From Myxacorys californica WJT36-NPBG1 (GTDB taxonomy: Bacteria; Cyanobacteriota; Cyanobacteriia; Leptolyngbyales; Leptolyngbyaceae), in assembly GCA_019359315.1 (NCBI GenBank), contig JAHHHO010000035.1:1-56684 (forward strand): 56,684 nt of DNA, given 5' to 3'. The notes under the pieces were generated by a model. It was not told the origin of the DNA. It did not search any database and worked only from the letters and a program-made list of their open reading frames with translations. Shown here piece after piece: positions 27,048 through 35,304 of this stretch. The translations under genes were made by a program, and so were the position numbers. How positions within the stretch are numbered: the stretch's first letter is position 1; each line of letters opens with the position of its first letter.

Positions 27048-27572
27048 TTAAGACTTCTTCGCTTTTCCTTGATATACAACCATCTCAGCAAATGATGCAC
27101 AACAGCTTGATTTTGTGCAGCTTTCGCTATCCCAGTCTGCCGGAGTGTCAAAAGGCGTCTTACACTTTGGGCATTTTTTCAATAAGTACAGTCCATGGAG
27201 ATCACAAGCTGTGACCTCTTTATATTGCCACTTAATCAAATGACAGGGAGTTTTTGCGTAACATGCTGCACATAGACAGATTGATTTAGGAGGCTTCATC
27301 GCTTGAGTAGGAGGAGGGAGCATCTCAGCTAGTCGATCAGCATTGACCTCAACAATTTCTGCTAAGACTTCTAACTCCTGCCTAGTAGGAAACAACGGAC
27401 TTAAATACAGTTTTTTCCAACGCGAAACTCCAGCTTTGATACCAGTTACTCGTCCGATCTGATAAGTTGTCCAAACATTGGCTCTTTCAAAACGACCTAG
27501 AAAGTGGCTAATACTTTCTCCTGGAAAGGGTTCGACTCGTTCCAGTTCAATTTGGTGAGCTTCAAATTGCAT
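27048..27572 (-). CDS. tniQ: TniQ, short V-K type
   Basis: 174 residues, the short form typical of V-K CASTs (about 165-170) rather than the long TnsD/TniQ of other Tn7-like elements. The pattern PFPGESISHFLGRFERAN near residues 15-32 is nearly that of Scytonema TniQ, as is AEMLPPP near 80-86. Two zinc knuckles follow: CLCAACYAKTPCHLIKWQY and CDLHGLYLLKKCPKCKTPF, then a CxxxxCC pair. Role: bridges Cas12k/TnsC at the target. It follows tnsC by about 160 bases in the same direction and ends the transposition operon. All cysteines of the family pattern appear present, so it looks functional. Confidence 0.92.
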   Translation of the reverse strand: MQFEAHQIELERVEPFPGESISHFLGRFERANVWTTYQIGRVTGIKAGVSRWKKLYLSPLFPTRQELEVLAEIVEVNADRLAEMLPPPTQAMKPPKSICLCAACYAKTPCHLIKWQYKEVTACDLHGLYLLKKCPKCKTPFDTPADWDSESCTKSSCCASFAEMVVYQGKAKKS

Positions 27573-27733
27573 ATATCTCTACCTTGATTACTAGAAATTA
27601 TGCCTCTCCGGTTCCACGAGGTAAGGCGAATTTATACGCTCTGATTCATTTTGTTTGAACCTTCATTACTTAATACTATGAAGCTCTGAATACATTCACG
27701 GTTCTGGAAGAAATGGAATTACCTGGTGTATTA

Positions 27734-28915
27734 CTATGCGCTTCTCCCTCGTATATACTCTCCTCTCATGCTTTGGAGGAAGGGTTTATCTATTTTTGTT
27801 TCTCTCAAAATCTTTTTGGCATCAAAATTCAACACTCTACTGTCAGTCTTCAATGCTTGAAGTACTAAATCATAAATTTCGCTAAGCTTTTTCTCGAGCA
27901 GTTTAACAGCAGCATCCCTCAAAATATCATCTAACAGTCTAAGCTCTCCTGAAGTCATTTCTTCCAAGTTAGAAGCCAGTTCCTTGTTAATTCCTTCTCT
28001 GCCAGTCTTTAAAAGAGGAATAATTCTCTTTTTACCACCTGATTTTGAATAGTTCTTGGAGTCAAGAGGATCATTCATTTTGATAATCTTTTCCGCCCAG
28101 ATTTTAACGACTTCTCTAAATCTATCGCCGACTAATTCTTCAAAAACAAAAGTATTTGTAAAGCGGTCTCCCACTTGCTCATCCTTCTCTAGTAAAGTAT
28201 CTAAGCGGTTGCTTGTTCCAATCAAAATAGGAACAACCCTTAAATCTTTATCGTCATAGAAGCTCCTCACGGTCTTGAGTGCATCAAAGTGTAAACAATG
28301 AGCTTCATCGACGAGCAAGATCTGAACTTTGTACTGCTTGAAAAACTTTTTAACGCGCTGTTTTAATTGATGAATACTTCCACTTGTAGGTTTTCCAAGT
28401 GCAATCAGAATTAACTGAAGAAACTTTCCAGGAGCGCACCTATTTTCGTCTATCTGAACATACACAAAGGGACGTTCAGAGGGTTGATTTGGGTGTTGGA
28501 TTGGTTTAAACTCCTCTAAACAAGCGTGACAAGCACAAGTTTTGCCAAGACCTGTTTCTCCAATGGCTTTACCAAGTTTCTTCAGCTTTAACCTTCCTCG
28601 TATCCAATCAATAAATCTTGAGACCTGATCGAGTCTCAAAACACTCGGTTCAGGTTCGGCAATACATGCAATTGCTGCAAACATTTCTTTTGCAATCGCG
28701 CTCAAATCATCCAACTGCTCCTGCGGATTTGAAAGGGCAGCAATTACCGATAGTAATAGATCTTGTGACAGCACTTTAGGCTTAGAAAGAGCATCAAGTG
28801 CTGATAGTAATTTTTCCTGTGGCACTGATTCTTTTGGCTGGGAGAGCGTTGCGATCGCATCCAATAGTTGATTCTGCATTAGCATCTCTTGCTGTAGCGC
28901 TTTCTCTTTTGGCAT
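27734..28915 (-). CDS. tnsC: TnsC AAA+ regulator with repeated N-terminal extension
   Basis: 393 residues, against about 276 in Scytonema CAST. The core from about residue 100 matches V-K TnsC: Walker A GETGLGKT near 120, Walker B ILLVDEAHCL near 200 and LIGTSNRLDTLLEKDEQV near 235. The extra N-terminal 95 residues hold a degenerate repeat of about 22-26 residues (LLDAIATLSQPKE, LLSALDALSKPK, LLSVIAALSNPQE, then a weaker fourth). Known role: ATP-dependent filament on DNA linking the target complex to TnsB. The extension could provide extra contacts; this is inference. It lies 59 bases after tnsB. Walker residues are intact. Confidence 0.9.
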   Translation of the reverse strand: MPKEKALQQEMLMQNQLLDAIATLSQPKESVPQEKLLSALDALSKPKVLSQDLLLSVIAALSNPQEQLDDLSAIAKEMFAAIACIAEPEPSVLRLDQVSRFIDWIRGRLKLKKLGKAIGETGLGKTCACHACLEEFKPIQHPNQPSERPFVYVQIDENRCAPGKFLQLILIALGKPTSGSIHQLKQRVKKFFKQYKVQILLVDEAHCLHFDALKTVRSFYDDKDLRVVPILIGTSNRLDTLLEKDEQVGDRFTNTFVFEELVGDRFREVVKIWAEKIIKMNDPLDSKNYSKSGGKKRIIPLLKTGREGINKELASNLEEMTSGELRLLDDILRDAAVKLLEKKLSEIYDLVLQALKTDSRVLNFDAKKILRETKIDKPFLQSMRGEYIRGRSA

Positions 28916-28974
28916 GAATAACCGCTAAAAGTTCAAGCCGTATCCATCAAGACATTTTAGTTCATTTGTTCTAT

Positions 28975-31191
28975 CTAGTCATCTACTTCGATCGCGTAAT
29001 CCTCATCCTCGTCATCGCTGTTAATAACTGACTCAAATTGAGGTATCAGTATCTCAACTGGACGAGATTGCTCCTCCACTGGTGGTTTCGACACACGCTT
29101 ATGCTGATCTTCCTCGTAACGCTTTGGGGGCGGATTGACCTTCACTTCCTCAGCATTACGACGATCTTTCTTCGTTATATTCTTCTTGCTTGCAAAGCGT
29201 TTTCTACGACGAATGATTTCTTCCCGGATCGCTACGTTATTGATACTTTTACTCTCTTTTCTAAGTTTTTTGGCAGAATGTGTGACTTCTTCAAGCGAAA
29301 ACTGATCTGCTTCCAGTCCCACGGCATACCCACGAGCAATAAACTTTTCCCGACCATCTCGGCGGCTATACACCAACAACATGGTGATGTCTCTGGGATC
29401 AAATTTTAGAAACACAGTATCTCCAGTGTGCCGCCCTAAGTTTTCTCCCTTGTAGAGGAGGTTCTCAAACTTTACATAGCCGCCATCGTAAACAACTCGC
29501 TCATCTGTCTGCATGAGACAAACATCGAGTTCTCGCGGTTTGATTACGGTAGGTGGCGTTTTCAACCCAGCTTCCCACCGTGCTATACGGCTTTGTTCTT
29601 TCACGAAAGGGTTAGCACGAGTACGCGGATCAGGATTCTGATTGTAGTTGTCAGCCAAGTAACCCGCCAGCATCATGTCTAATTCTCGCAGCGTCATTTT
29701 GACGACTTTCGCAACATCTTTAGGGCGCTTTTGTACGTTGGGACCGGTGTAACCCGGAGCCTCACTCAAAAGCTCACTTAGGGTGCGGAAAGGACGCTCT
29801 ACGATTCCACCCTGAGATGGCTGTTCTCGGCGTTTTGCCTTAAAACCGAGTTGATCCCCCACATATTCCAGGAAATTGAAGTCGGCAGCACCATCGGTGT
29901 AGATATATCGAGGAGAACCATGCGTAATCCATTGGCATCCTATCTCGTACTCTGGACCGTATTGCTTAGGTAGCATGGCGTGTCGCAGCGCTAATGCGAC
30001 CACCAAAGAACTAGGTGCTTTTAGTCCCAGTCGATACCCCACAATGCAACGTGCGTAGCAGTCAATCACTGTAGTGAGGACAGGACGACCAATCTCCACC
30101 CCATCTTCGTCAACCAGCAAAACATCTGCTTTCGTATGGTCGATCTGCCAAACCTGGTTGCTGCGCGTCACTGAGATACTCTCACCATCACGGGTGCGGA
30201 GAATTAAAGTATCACCGTGCCATCCAGGACTACGGCTAGTCTTGGCTTTGTGGTTCTTTTCTTCTATAGGTTTTAACCAGATTTCCACAGTCCTGGTGCT
30301 AGGAGGTTGTCCGTATTCTCGCCAGAACTCGAACGCCACGATCGCTTGCTTTTGCTCTTCAAGACGTTTGATGCGATCATGAACTGCTCCTGTATCCAAC
30401 TTTCGTTTTCGTAGCTCAGAAATCTTAGTTTTTAGGGCTGAAATTTCTTGCTGAATCTCACGCTTTTCCTGATTGCAACTTTTCTGGCGTTGTTCGATCA
30501 CCCTTGACAGTTCCAGATCCAGTTTCTCTCCAGAAAATCCAGCCGCTTCCAACCTAGCAGCTTCAGACGGCAACTCTAGCTTCATGTACTCATAAATCTG
30601 GTCTTCAACACGACTCGCAGCCTGCGTACGAGTCATTGAACGGTCACCCTTGTTTCCATCTTCGTAGATTTTGCGGCTCAGGTCATACCAGTATTCGCTG
30701 CGACGAGGTTTACCATCGTCCTTGCGTGCTGCTCTCTGGAGGGAAGCAGTTCCCAGAGCAATCCAGTCTTTAAAGATGCGTCTCACTTGGCGTGTGGAAA
30801 GGTTTAGCTTTTCTGCTCCTTCTTTGAGACGTTCGCTGAACAGGGTACGGTTATGGCGTGCTTCTAACAAATTGCGAATGACTTCGCGTTTGAGCTTCTG
30901 CTCGTCTGTTAGTTGGAGCTTGACCTTCTCTCCGTTCTGAAGGGTGATTTCGTCTTCCAACGCATAGCGCCGATCCAAAAACTCGGCTGCTACATCATTT
31001 ACAGGCGCACCATAGCAAGCGATCGATTGTTCAGAGGGTTGAAATATGGTCTTCGACTTATCTGACGCCAATTCTTCTATCTCACTAGCAACGGAAGGTT
31101 CCTCAGTACCAAGATCCTCTTCCTCATAGATTAAAGAGAAATCTCCATCATCCTGCTGATCAGAATACTCGTTGGCTTCAGGCGGGTTCAT
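28975..31191 (-). CDS. tnsB: TnsB DDE transposase with coiled-coil insertion
   Basis: 738 residues from ATG 31191, which has a good Shine-Dalgarno GAAGGAG 3 bases upstream; an in-frame TTG at 31209 is less likely. The catalytic core is RNase-H-like: first Asp in VWQIDHTKADVLL, second in YIYTDGAADF, Glu in GGIVERPFRTL, all close to Scytonema TnsB, as is the later FDPRDITMLLVYSR. It is about 150 residues longer than that protein: N-terminal acidic tail, a coiled coil of about 90 residues inserted in the linker between the DNA-binding part and the core (LSRVIEQRQ ... IKRLEEQKQ), and a basic then acidic C-terminus. First gene of the tnsBC-tniQ operon. The 90 bases upstream lack the TnsB-site array normally found there. 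Confidence 0.93.
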   Translation of the reverse strand: MNPPEANEYSDQQDDGDFSLIYEEEDLGTEEPSVASEIEELASDKSKTIFQPSEQSIACYGAPVNDVAAEFLDRRYALEDEITLQNGEKVKLQLTDEQKLKREVIRNLLEARHNRTLFSERLKEGAEKLNLSTRQVRRIFKDWIALGTASLQRAARKDDGKPRRSEYWYDLSRKIYEDGNKGDRSMTRTQAASRVEDQIYEYMKLELPSEAARLEAAGFSGEKLDLELSRVIEQRQKSCNQEKREIQQEISALKTKISELRKRKLDTGAVHDRIKRLEEQKQAIVAFEFWREYGQPPSTRTVEIWLKPIEEKNHKAKTSRSPGWHGDTLILRTRDGESISVTRSNQVWQIDHTKADVLLVDEDGVEIGRPVLTTVIDCYARCIVGYRLGLKAPSSLVVALALRHAMLPKQYGPEYEIGCQWITHGSPRYIYTDGAADFNFLEYVGDQLGFKAKRREQPSQGGIVERPFRTLSELLSEAPGYTGPNVQKRPKDVAKVVKMTLRELDMMLAGYLADNYNQNPDPRTRANPFVKEQSRIARWEAGLKTPPTVIKPRELDVCLMQTDERVVYDGGYVKFENLLYKGENLGRHTGDTVFLKFDPRDITMLLVYSRRDGREKFIARGYAVGLEADQFSLEEVTHSAKKLRKESKSINNVAIREEIIRRRKRFASKKNITKKDRRNAEEVKVNPPPKRYEEDQHKRVSKPPVEEQSRPVEILIPQFESVINSDDEDEDYAIEVDD

Positions 31192-31282
31192 GACTCCTTC
31201 CGTCCTCAATTAGCTAGTAAGTTTGTATTAATCATAATAGAGCTTGAAAAAATCTGAGTAAATTTTTTGGGAACAATTTTAT

Positions 31283-31800
31283 TGGATTGTAGGCGGATGC
31301 CATCCGCTGATTACCCAACGGGAACGAGCAGATGTAATTACTGGGTTGTTCATCATCTGCAATCTAGCGATCGAATGAGCCATGATCGCTGTTTGCCCTT
31401 CCACTCGTGTCGTATCCAGGCTCTAGGTAAAATGCTCTGACCGTTGCTGCATTCGCAGGTTGATATAGTGGCAGGATTTCACTCGTCAGTGAGTCTTCTT
31501 CCGTTAAGTCGGATTTGTTTTCATTGCAAGATCGACAAGCCAAACAGACATTTTCAAATGAAGGGGTTCTGCCTTTGGATTGGGGATGAGTATCGTCAAA
31601 GCTCATCGAAAGACCACTGTTGACTTCGCTGGCCAAGCAATAGCAACACCATTGGCGCAAAGCGAAGCTGATCCGTTCCGGATCACTTGCTCAAATCGGA
31701 GTCTTTAGTGATTCACAAATAGGCTGATGCAGGCAATCAAGCATTGGGGGCACGATATCCACACCAATGCAGCATTGTAGCCTCAGTGAAAAACAAAAAT
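31283..31800 (-). pseudogene. Decayed copy of an HNH endonuclease / antitoxin-like gene pair
   Basis: A frameshifted copy of the intact pair at 37220-38056. Right part (about 31720-31800): the antitoxin C-terminus, readable as MLHWCGYRAPNA against LLHWRGHRVPHS. Middle (31364-31660): HNH core CYCLASEVNSGLSMSFDDTH (the catalytic His-Ile-His region is altered, DDTHPQSKG versus DHIHPQSKGG), FENVCLACRSCNENKSDLTE. Left (31283-31370): C-terminus NNPVI ... RSRWVISGWHPPTIQ in another frame, ending in TAA. At least two frameshifts; not functional. It abuts the region upstream of tnsB, so the transposon boundary, if here, lies within 31192-31282. Confidence 0.8.
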
Positions 31801-31978
31801 AGGGCAACAGCAACTTACTAATCTGAATCAACCTGAAAATGCTGGGGACATCAACTTGCTGCTGGAGGGCCGGAGGGCGAGTTACTGGCTTGGTCATAGG
31901 TTCTACGAGGTGAGGGGTTTGGAAGACGGTAAGCTTTAGAAATACAATTTCGATCTTATAAATTTAAGTTGGCGGCTA

Positions 31979-32875
31979 ATGGCTAAGTTACGCTTGGGAT
32001 TGGAATGGTTTTTGAATCCAGACCATGTGCCTCTGCTGGTGGGGTTGAAGCAGGGATGGTTTGCAGCTCTAGATATCGAGTTGGAATTAGTTGAACCATC
32101 CGAACACATTGATGCGATCTCCCAGATCCAGGACGGAACGCTCGATATTGCCATTACGGAACCAGTGCATCTGGTTGAAGATTGCAGTAACGGTCATCCG
32201 GTCATTGGTTGGGCACGGTTTTTACACACCAATGGTGGGGTCATGTACTTTGCAGGGCAAGGGATTGAGCACCCCAAAGATATGTCGGGCAAGCGATTGC
32301 AATACCCCGGCGCACCCTCAGCTTTAGGAAAGGCGATCGCTAAAACGATGATCGAGGCGGATGGCGGTCAGTTCACCGATGATGCGATCACCTCCGTAGA
32401 CAATGGTTTCTTCCACACAGACGCACTCATTAACAACAAAGCAGACTGTGCAACGCTAGCGTTCTACAACTTTGAAGTTATTGAAGCTCGGCTTCGGGGC
32501 TATGATGCTCAGTTTTTTGCCCTTAAGGATTGGGGCATTCCAGATTTCTGTCAACTCATTTTCATCACGACTCCAGAGTTATTGCAACAGCGACGGCAAG
32601 AACTCCAGGCTTTCCTAAAAGTCTTCCGACGAGGCATTGACTTCATCCATCAGCAGCCCGAAGCGGCACAGGCAATTTATAACCAGCACACAGGAGCCTA
32701 CGCTGACGATGCGATCGGGCAAGCCATCTATCAGGCAACCGTTCCCTGTTTCACTTATGACTTGACGATGACTACTGACTACTACGACCAACTACAGACC
32801 TGGATGCACCATACCGGGCAGATTGCCAATTGCTTACCCGTCACCACCTACTGGACTAACTCACTCGCCCTATAG
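31979..32875 (+). CDS. SsuA/THI5 (NMT1)-like periplasmic-binding-fold protein without signal peptide
   Basis: 298 residues starting MAKLRLGLEWFLNPDHVPLL, matching the start of NMT1/THI5-like proteins, with the usual fold continuing to the C-terminus. No signal peptide or lipobox is present, and an upstream in-frame stop (TAG at 31957-31959 region) leaves no room for one of normal kind, so it is probably cytoplasmic. Yeast THI5 makes the thiamine pyrimidine from its own His and PLP; its CCCFC cysteine cluster is absent here. Alternatives are a pyrimidine-precursor binding protein (ThiY-like) or an unrelated enzyme of the fold. No transporter partners lie beside it. Confidence 0.75.
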   Translation: MAKLRLGLEWFLNPDHVPLLVGLKQGWFAALDIELELVEPSEHIDAISQIQDGTLDIAITEPVHLVEDCSNGHPVIGWARFLHTNGGVMYFAGQGIEHPKDMSGKRLQYPGAPSALGKAIAKTMIEADGGQFTDDAITSVDNGFFHTDALINNKADCATLAFYNFEVIEARLRGYDAQFFALKDWGIPDFCQLIFITTPELLQQRRQELQAFLKVFRRGIDFIHQQPEAAQAIYNQHTGAYADDAIGQAIYQATVPCFTYDLTMTTDYYDQLQTWMHHTGQIANCLPVTTYWTNSLAL

Positions 32876-33140
32876 AAGGGCAATTTTCAGAGACATCTGC
32901 TTTTATGCTGCTGACTTGCGATTGCGAATTCAAGGAAGCCTAAAACCCTTTTGCATCAATGGCTTCAGTGACCAAAATTCTGCGCAACTCATTTGCAAGC
33001 GTCTAAAAAGGGCAATTTTCGCCTGAGGAATTATTTTACTCCCTAGAGAATAATCTGCACAACTCATTTGCTCTTAGGGTTGATGGGGGTGTGCAAGTTC
33101 TAAAAAATTTGAAGCTGTTGCTGGGTAACGGTTTCAGCCT

Positions 33141-33428
33141 TTAGGAGAAAGCGCAAGTCGTTTGGAAATTGCGCAATATAATGTGCTCAGTCACAACTGG
33201 AGTGATCAGGTTTGTACGATGGCTGTTGTCCAGTTCAGAGGCGAGGCGATTCAGAGCAATGAGATCCGGAGGGTTCTCTGGCTGGTAGTAAAACCCTAGA
33301 TCTACATCTGACTTGGGGGTATGGTTGCCTCTTGCCCTTGAGCCTCCCAAAGCGATCGCCACAATCCCTTCAACCGACTGCAAGCAATCGACAATGTGAT
33401 GAGTGAACTGGGGCAATTGCTCATTCAT
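33141..33428 (-). pseudogene. Truncated nucleotidyltransferase-fold protein
   Basis: 95 residues with the NTase signature GGSRARG ... SDVDLGFYY near 28-47, so both metal-binding Asp residues are there. Full-length relatives continue past LITPFGEWGPW; here the sequence leaves the family after NLITPVVTEH and stops, so about two thirds are missing. Its ATG overlaps the stop of the upstream reductase by four bases. A minimal MNT-type antitoxin of about 100 residues is the alternative, but no HEPN partner lies next to it. Confidence 0.6.
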
Positions 33429-34663
33429 GACGACGAGTTTACCTCTAGCGTCATCCCAGCCCGACGCAATCGTTCTGCCAAAACATCTCCCAACCCGGTT
33501 GCTGGTGTAAGAATGCCTCCCCGTGTTTGACCACCAGGCAACGCATTTGTTTGCAGAGCCAGACTCAAGGCAGCTTCACACACAAATTTGACCGTTGCTC
33601 GGTTGCCCGGATCGCCCTGATCTCGAACGAGTCCTCGAACGTGACGCCCGTCTACTGCAGTGCCAACCAATTCACAGGCAAACCAACCTTCGTTCATCGT
33701 TTGCTCAGACGGTCCTTCGCCCGGTTTCGGTAGGAGGGGTTGTAGCAGCGATCGCGTTTGGGGCTGTTGTAAAATCCTCATAAATAGTCCCAGTCCAGTC
33801 GTGACGCCAGTTGCCTTCAACCATGCCAGTGGCTCATCAAACTTAAGATACTCCTGATAGGTGAAGTCGGGTCCATAGGGTTCCTGACAGGCTTGGTACA
33901 AGGCACTACTGCGACGGACGATGCGAGTGTTGACAACTCCCATGAAAAAGGGTGCAACCCAGGTATTGAGGTTCGCATCAAAGGATGGCGTTTGTGGATC
34001 ACGGTTGCGATCAACTTCGGCTTGAGAGTGAGAGGCAGAGGGATTGAGGAAAAAGGGATGATTCATTTGGGCTGCCCCCGGCGAGTCGTAGAGATTGATT
34101 GCTGATGCCAGAGTGCCACCGTTGAAACCGCCAAACGCTTGAAAATAAGCCTTGACCGCCTGGCAGGGCATACCCAATTCTCGTTGTAGGTGACGAACGA
34201 CCAGGTAAGTGCCCAGATCGGAAGGCACCGAGTCAAAGCCACAACAGGGAATAATCCGTGTGCCATCAGTAGCAGCCCGAGTCTGGTAGCGATCGATCAG
34301 GGTTTTGACCCAGGGTGTTTCGCCAGTGATATCAACGTAATGGGTGCTAAACCGAACGCAGGCATCAACCAAGGCATTGGCATAAAGGGCAAAGGGCCCA
34401 GCCGTGTTGAGAAGCACTCGCGTTTGAGCGACGATCGCATCGATCGCCTGCTGATCCTGGCTATCGGCAACCAAGACCTCTACCCCGACACCAACCTCAG
34501 ATCGAATGGCTTCTAATTTCTGACGATTGCGCCCAGCGATCGCCCACCGCACCCCCTCAGGCGATGCATGGTCAGCAAAGTACTGTACCGTCTGCTTTCC
34601 GACAAAGCCGCTAGCACCGTAGAGGACAACATCATAAAGACGTTCAGAAGAACGATCAGACAT
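33425..34663 (-). CDS. Saccharopine dehydrogenase-like / trans-acting enoyl reductase family protein
   Basis: 412 residues. N-terminal Rossmann fold: VVLYGASGFVGKQTVQYF (GxSGFxG, residues 12-29) and IAGRNRQKLEAI. The conserved block GFDSVPSDLG near 140 is typical of this family, which includes the mycobacterial trans-acting enoyl reductase Rv2953. Full length and unbroken. Substrate cannot be assigned; there is no polyketide or lipid-synthesis cluster here. It begins 23 bases after the DUF4174 gene's stop and runs in the same direction. Confidence 0.85.
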   Translation of the reverse strand: MSDRSSERLYDVVLYGASGFVGKQTVQYFADHASPEGVRWAIAGRNRQKLEAIRSEVGVGVEVLVADSQDQQAIDAIVAQTRVLLNTAGPFALYANALVDACVRFSTHYVDITGETPWVKTLIDRYQTRAATDGTRIIPCCGFDSVPSDLGTYLVVRHLQRELGMPCQAVKAYFQAFGGFNGGTLASAINLYDSPGAAQMNHPFFLNPSASHSQAEVDRNRDPQTPSFDANLNTWVAPFFMGVVNTRIVRRSSALYQACQEPYGPDFTYQEYLKFDEPLAWLKATGVTTGLGLFMRILQQPQTRSLLQPLLPKPGEGPSEQTMNEGWFACELVGTAVDGRHVRGLVRDQGDPGNRATVKFVCEAALSLALQTNALPGGQTRGGILTPATGLGDVLAERLRRAGMTLEVNSSS

Positions 34664-34686
34664 GGCAACATTACTCCTGACAACGA

Positions 34687-35220
34687 CTATTGTCGAGAAC
34701 GCATCTCCCGCTGACGCATTGGCATCGCATCGATTGTGCGGAACAGCACCACTAAATTAATTGGAGTCTGGCTCCGTTGCTTCTCCGTACCATCCTTACC
34801 CACGAGAATCACTGTAAACTCTTCAGGAGTAATCCCAAACTGTTGTCTCAGTCTCTCCGCCGAGGCTGAACTGAGCGATCGCCCATCGACCTGGCTCTCT
34901 CCAGTTCCCAAAATTTGCGCCAGTTTCAGGTCGCGATCGTCTGTCTCTGCTGCGTCTGCCTGCCATGCCTGCATCTGTTGACGATACTGAGATGAATCGG
35001 TTGAGGGAGTAAAGATCAGCAGGATGCGGTGTTGCCATTGATAGTCGCTCAGTTTAAATTCGATTCCCTGAGAACGATCGGGGCTTGCTGCAACACTGGC
35101 TACCTCTGGTGGCTGGGAATGAGGAGGATTTGGCGAATCACTCATAGCGATGAAAGGCTGGGGAGAGGGACAGCCCTGTAGGAGGGACAAAAGAACAATA
35201 AGTACAGTTAAAGACTGCAT
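34687..35220 (-). CDS. DUF4174 lipoprotein
   Basis: 177 residues. A short hydrophobic signal ends in LLSLLQGC, a lipobox with Cys 17, so it is probably a membrane-anchored periplasmic or thylakoid-lumen lipoprotein. The body has the DUF4174 pattern: LSDYQWQHRILLIFTPS, a FTVILVGKDGTEK strand, and the typical end IDAMPMRQREMR. The family has a thioredoxin-like fold without the redox Cys pair. Function unknown. Confidence 0.85.
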   Translation of the reverse strand: MQSLTVLIVLLSLLQGCPSPQPFIAMSDSPNPPHSQPPEVASVAASPDRSQGIEFKLSDYQWQHRILLIFTPSTDSSQYRQQMQAWQADAAETDDRDLKLAQILGTGESQVDGRSLSSASAERLRQQFGITPEEFTVILVGKDGTEKQRSQTPINLVVLFRTIDAMPMRQREMRSRQ

Positions 35221-35304
35221 TGGGGCACGGAAATAACTTTCTTACTGTAACCAGATCGCTGCAAGAGTATCTGATTCCCAAGGGAGAATTTGAGAGTACG
35301 CAGG

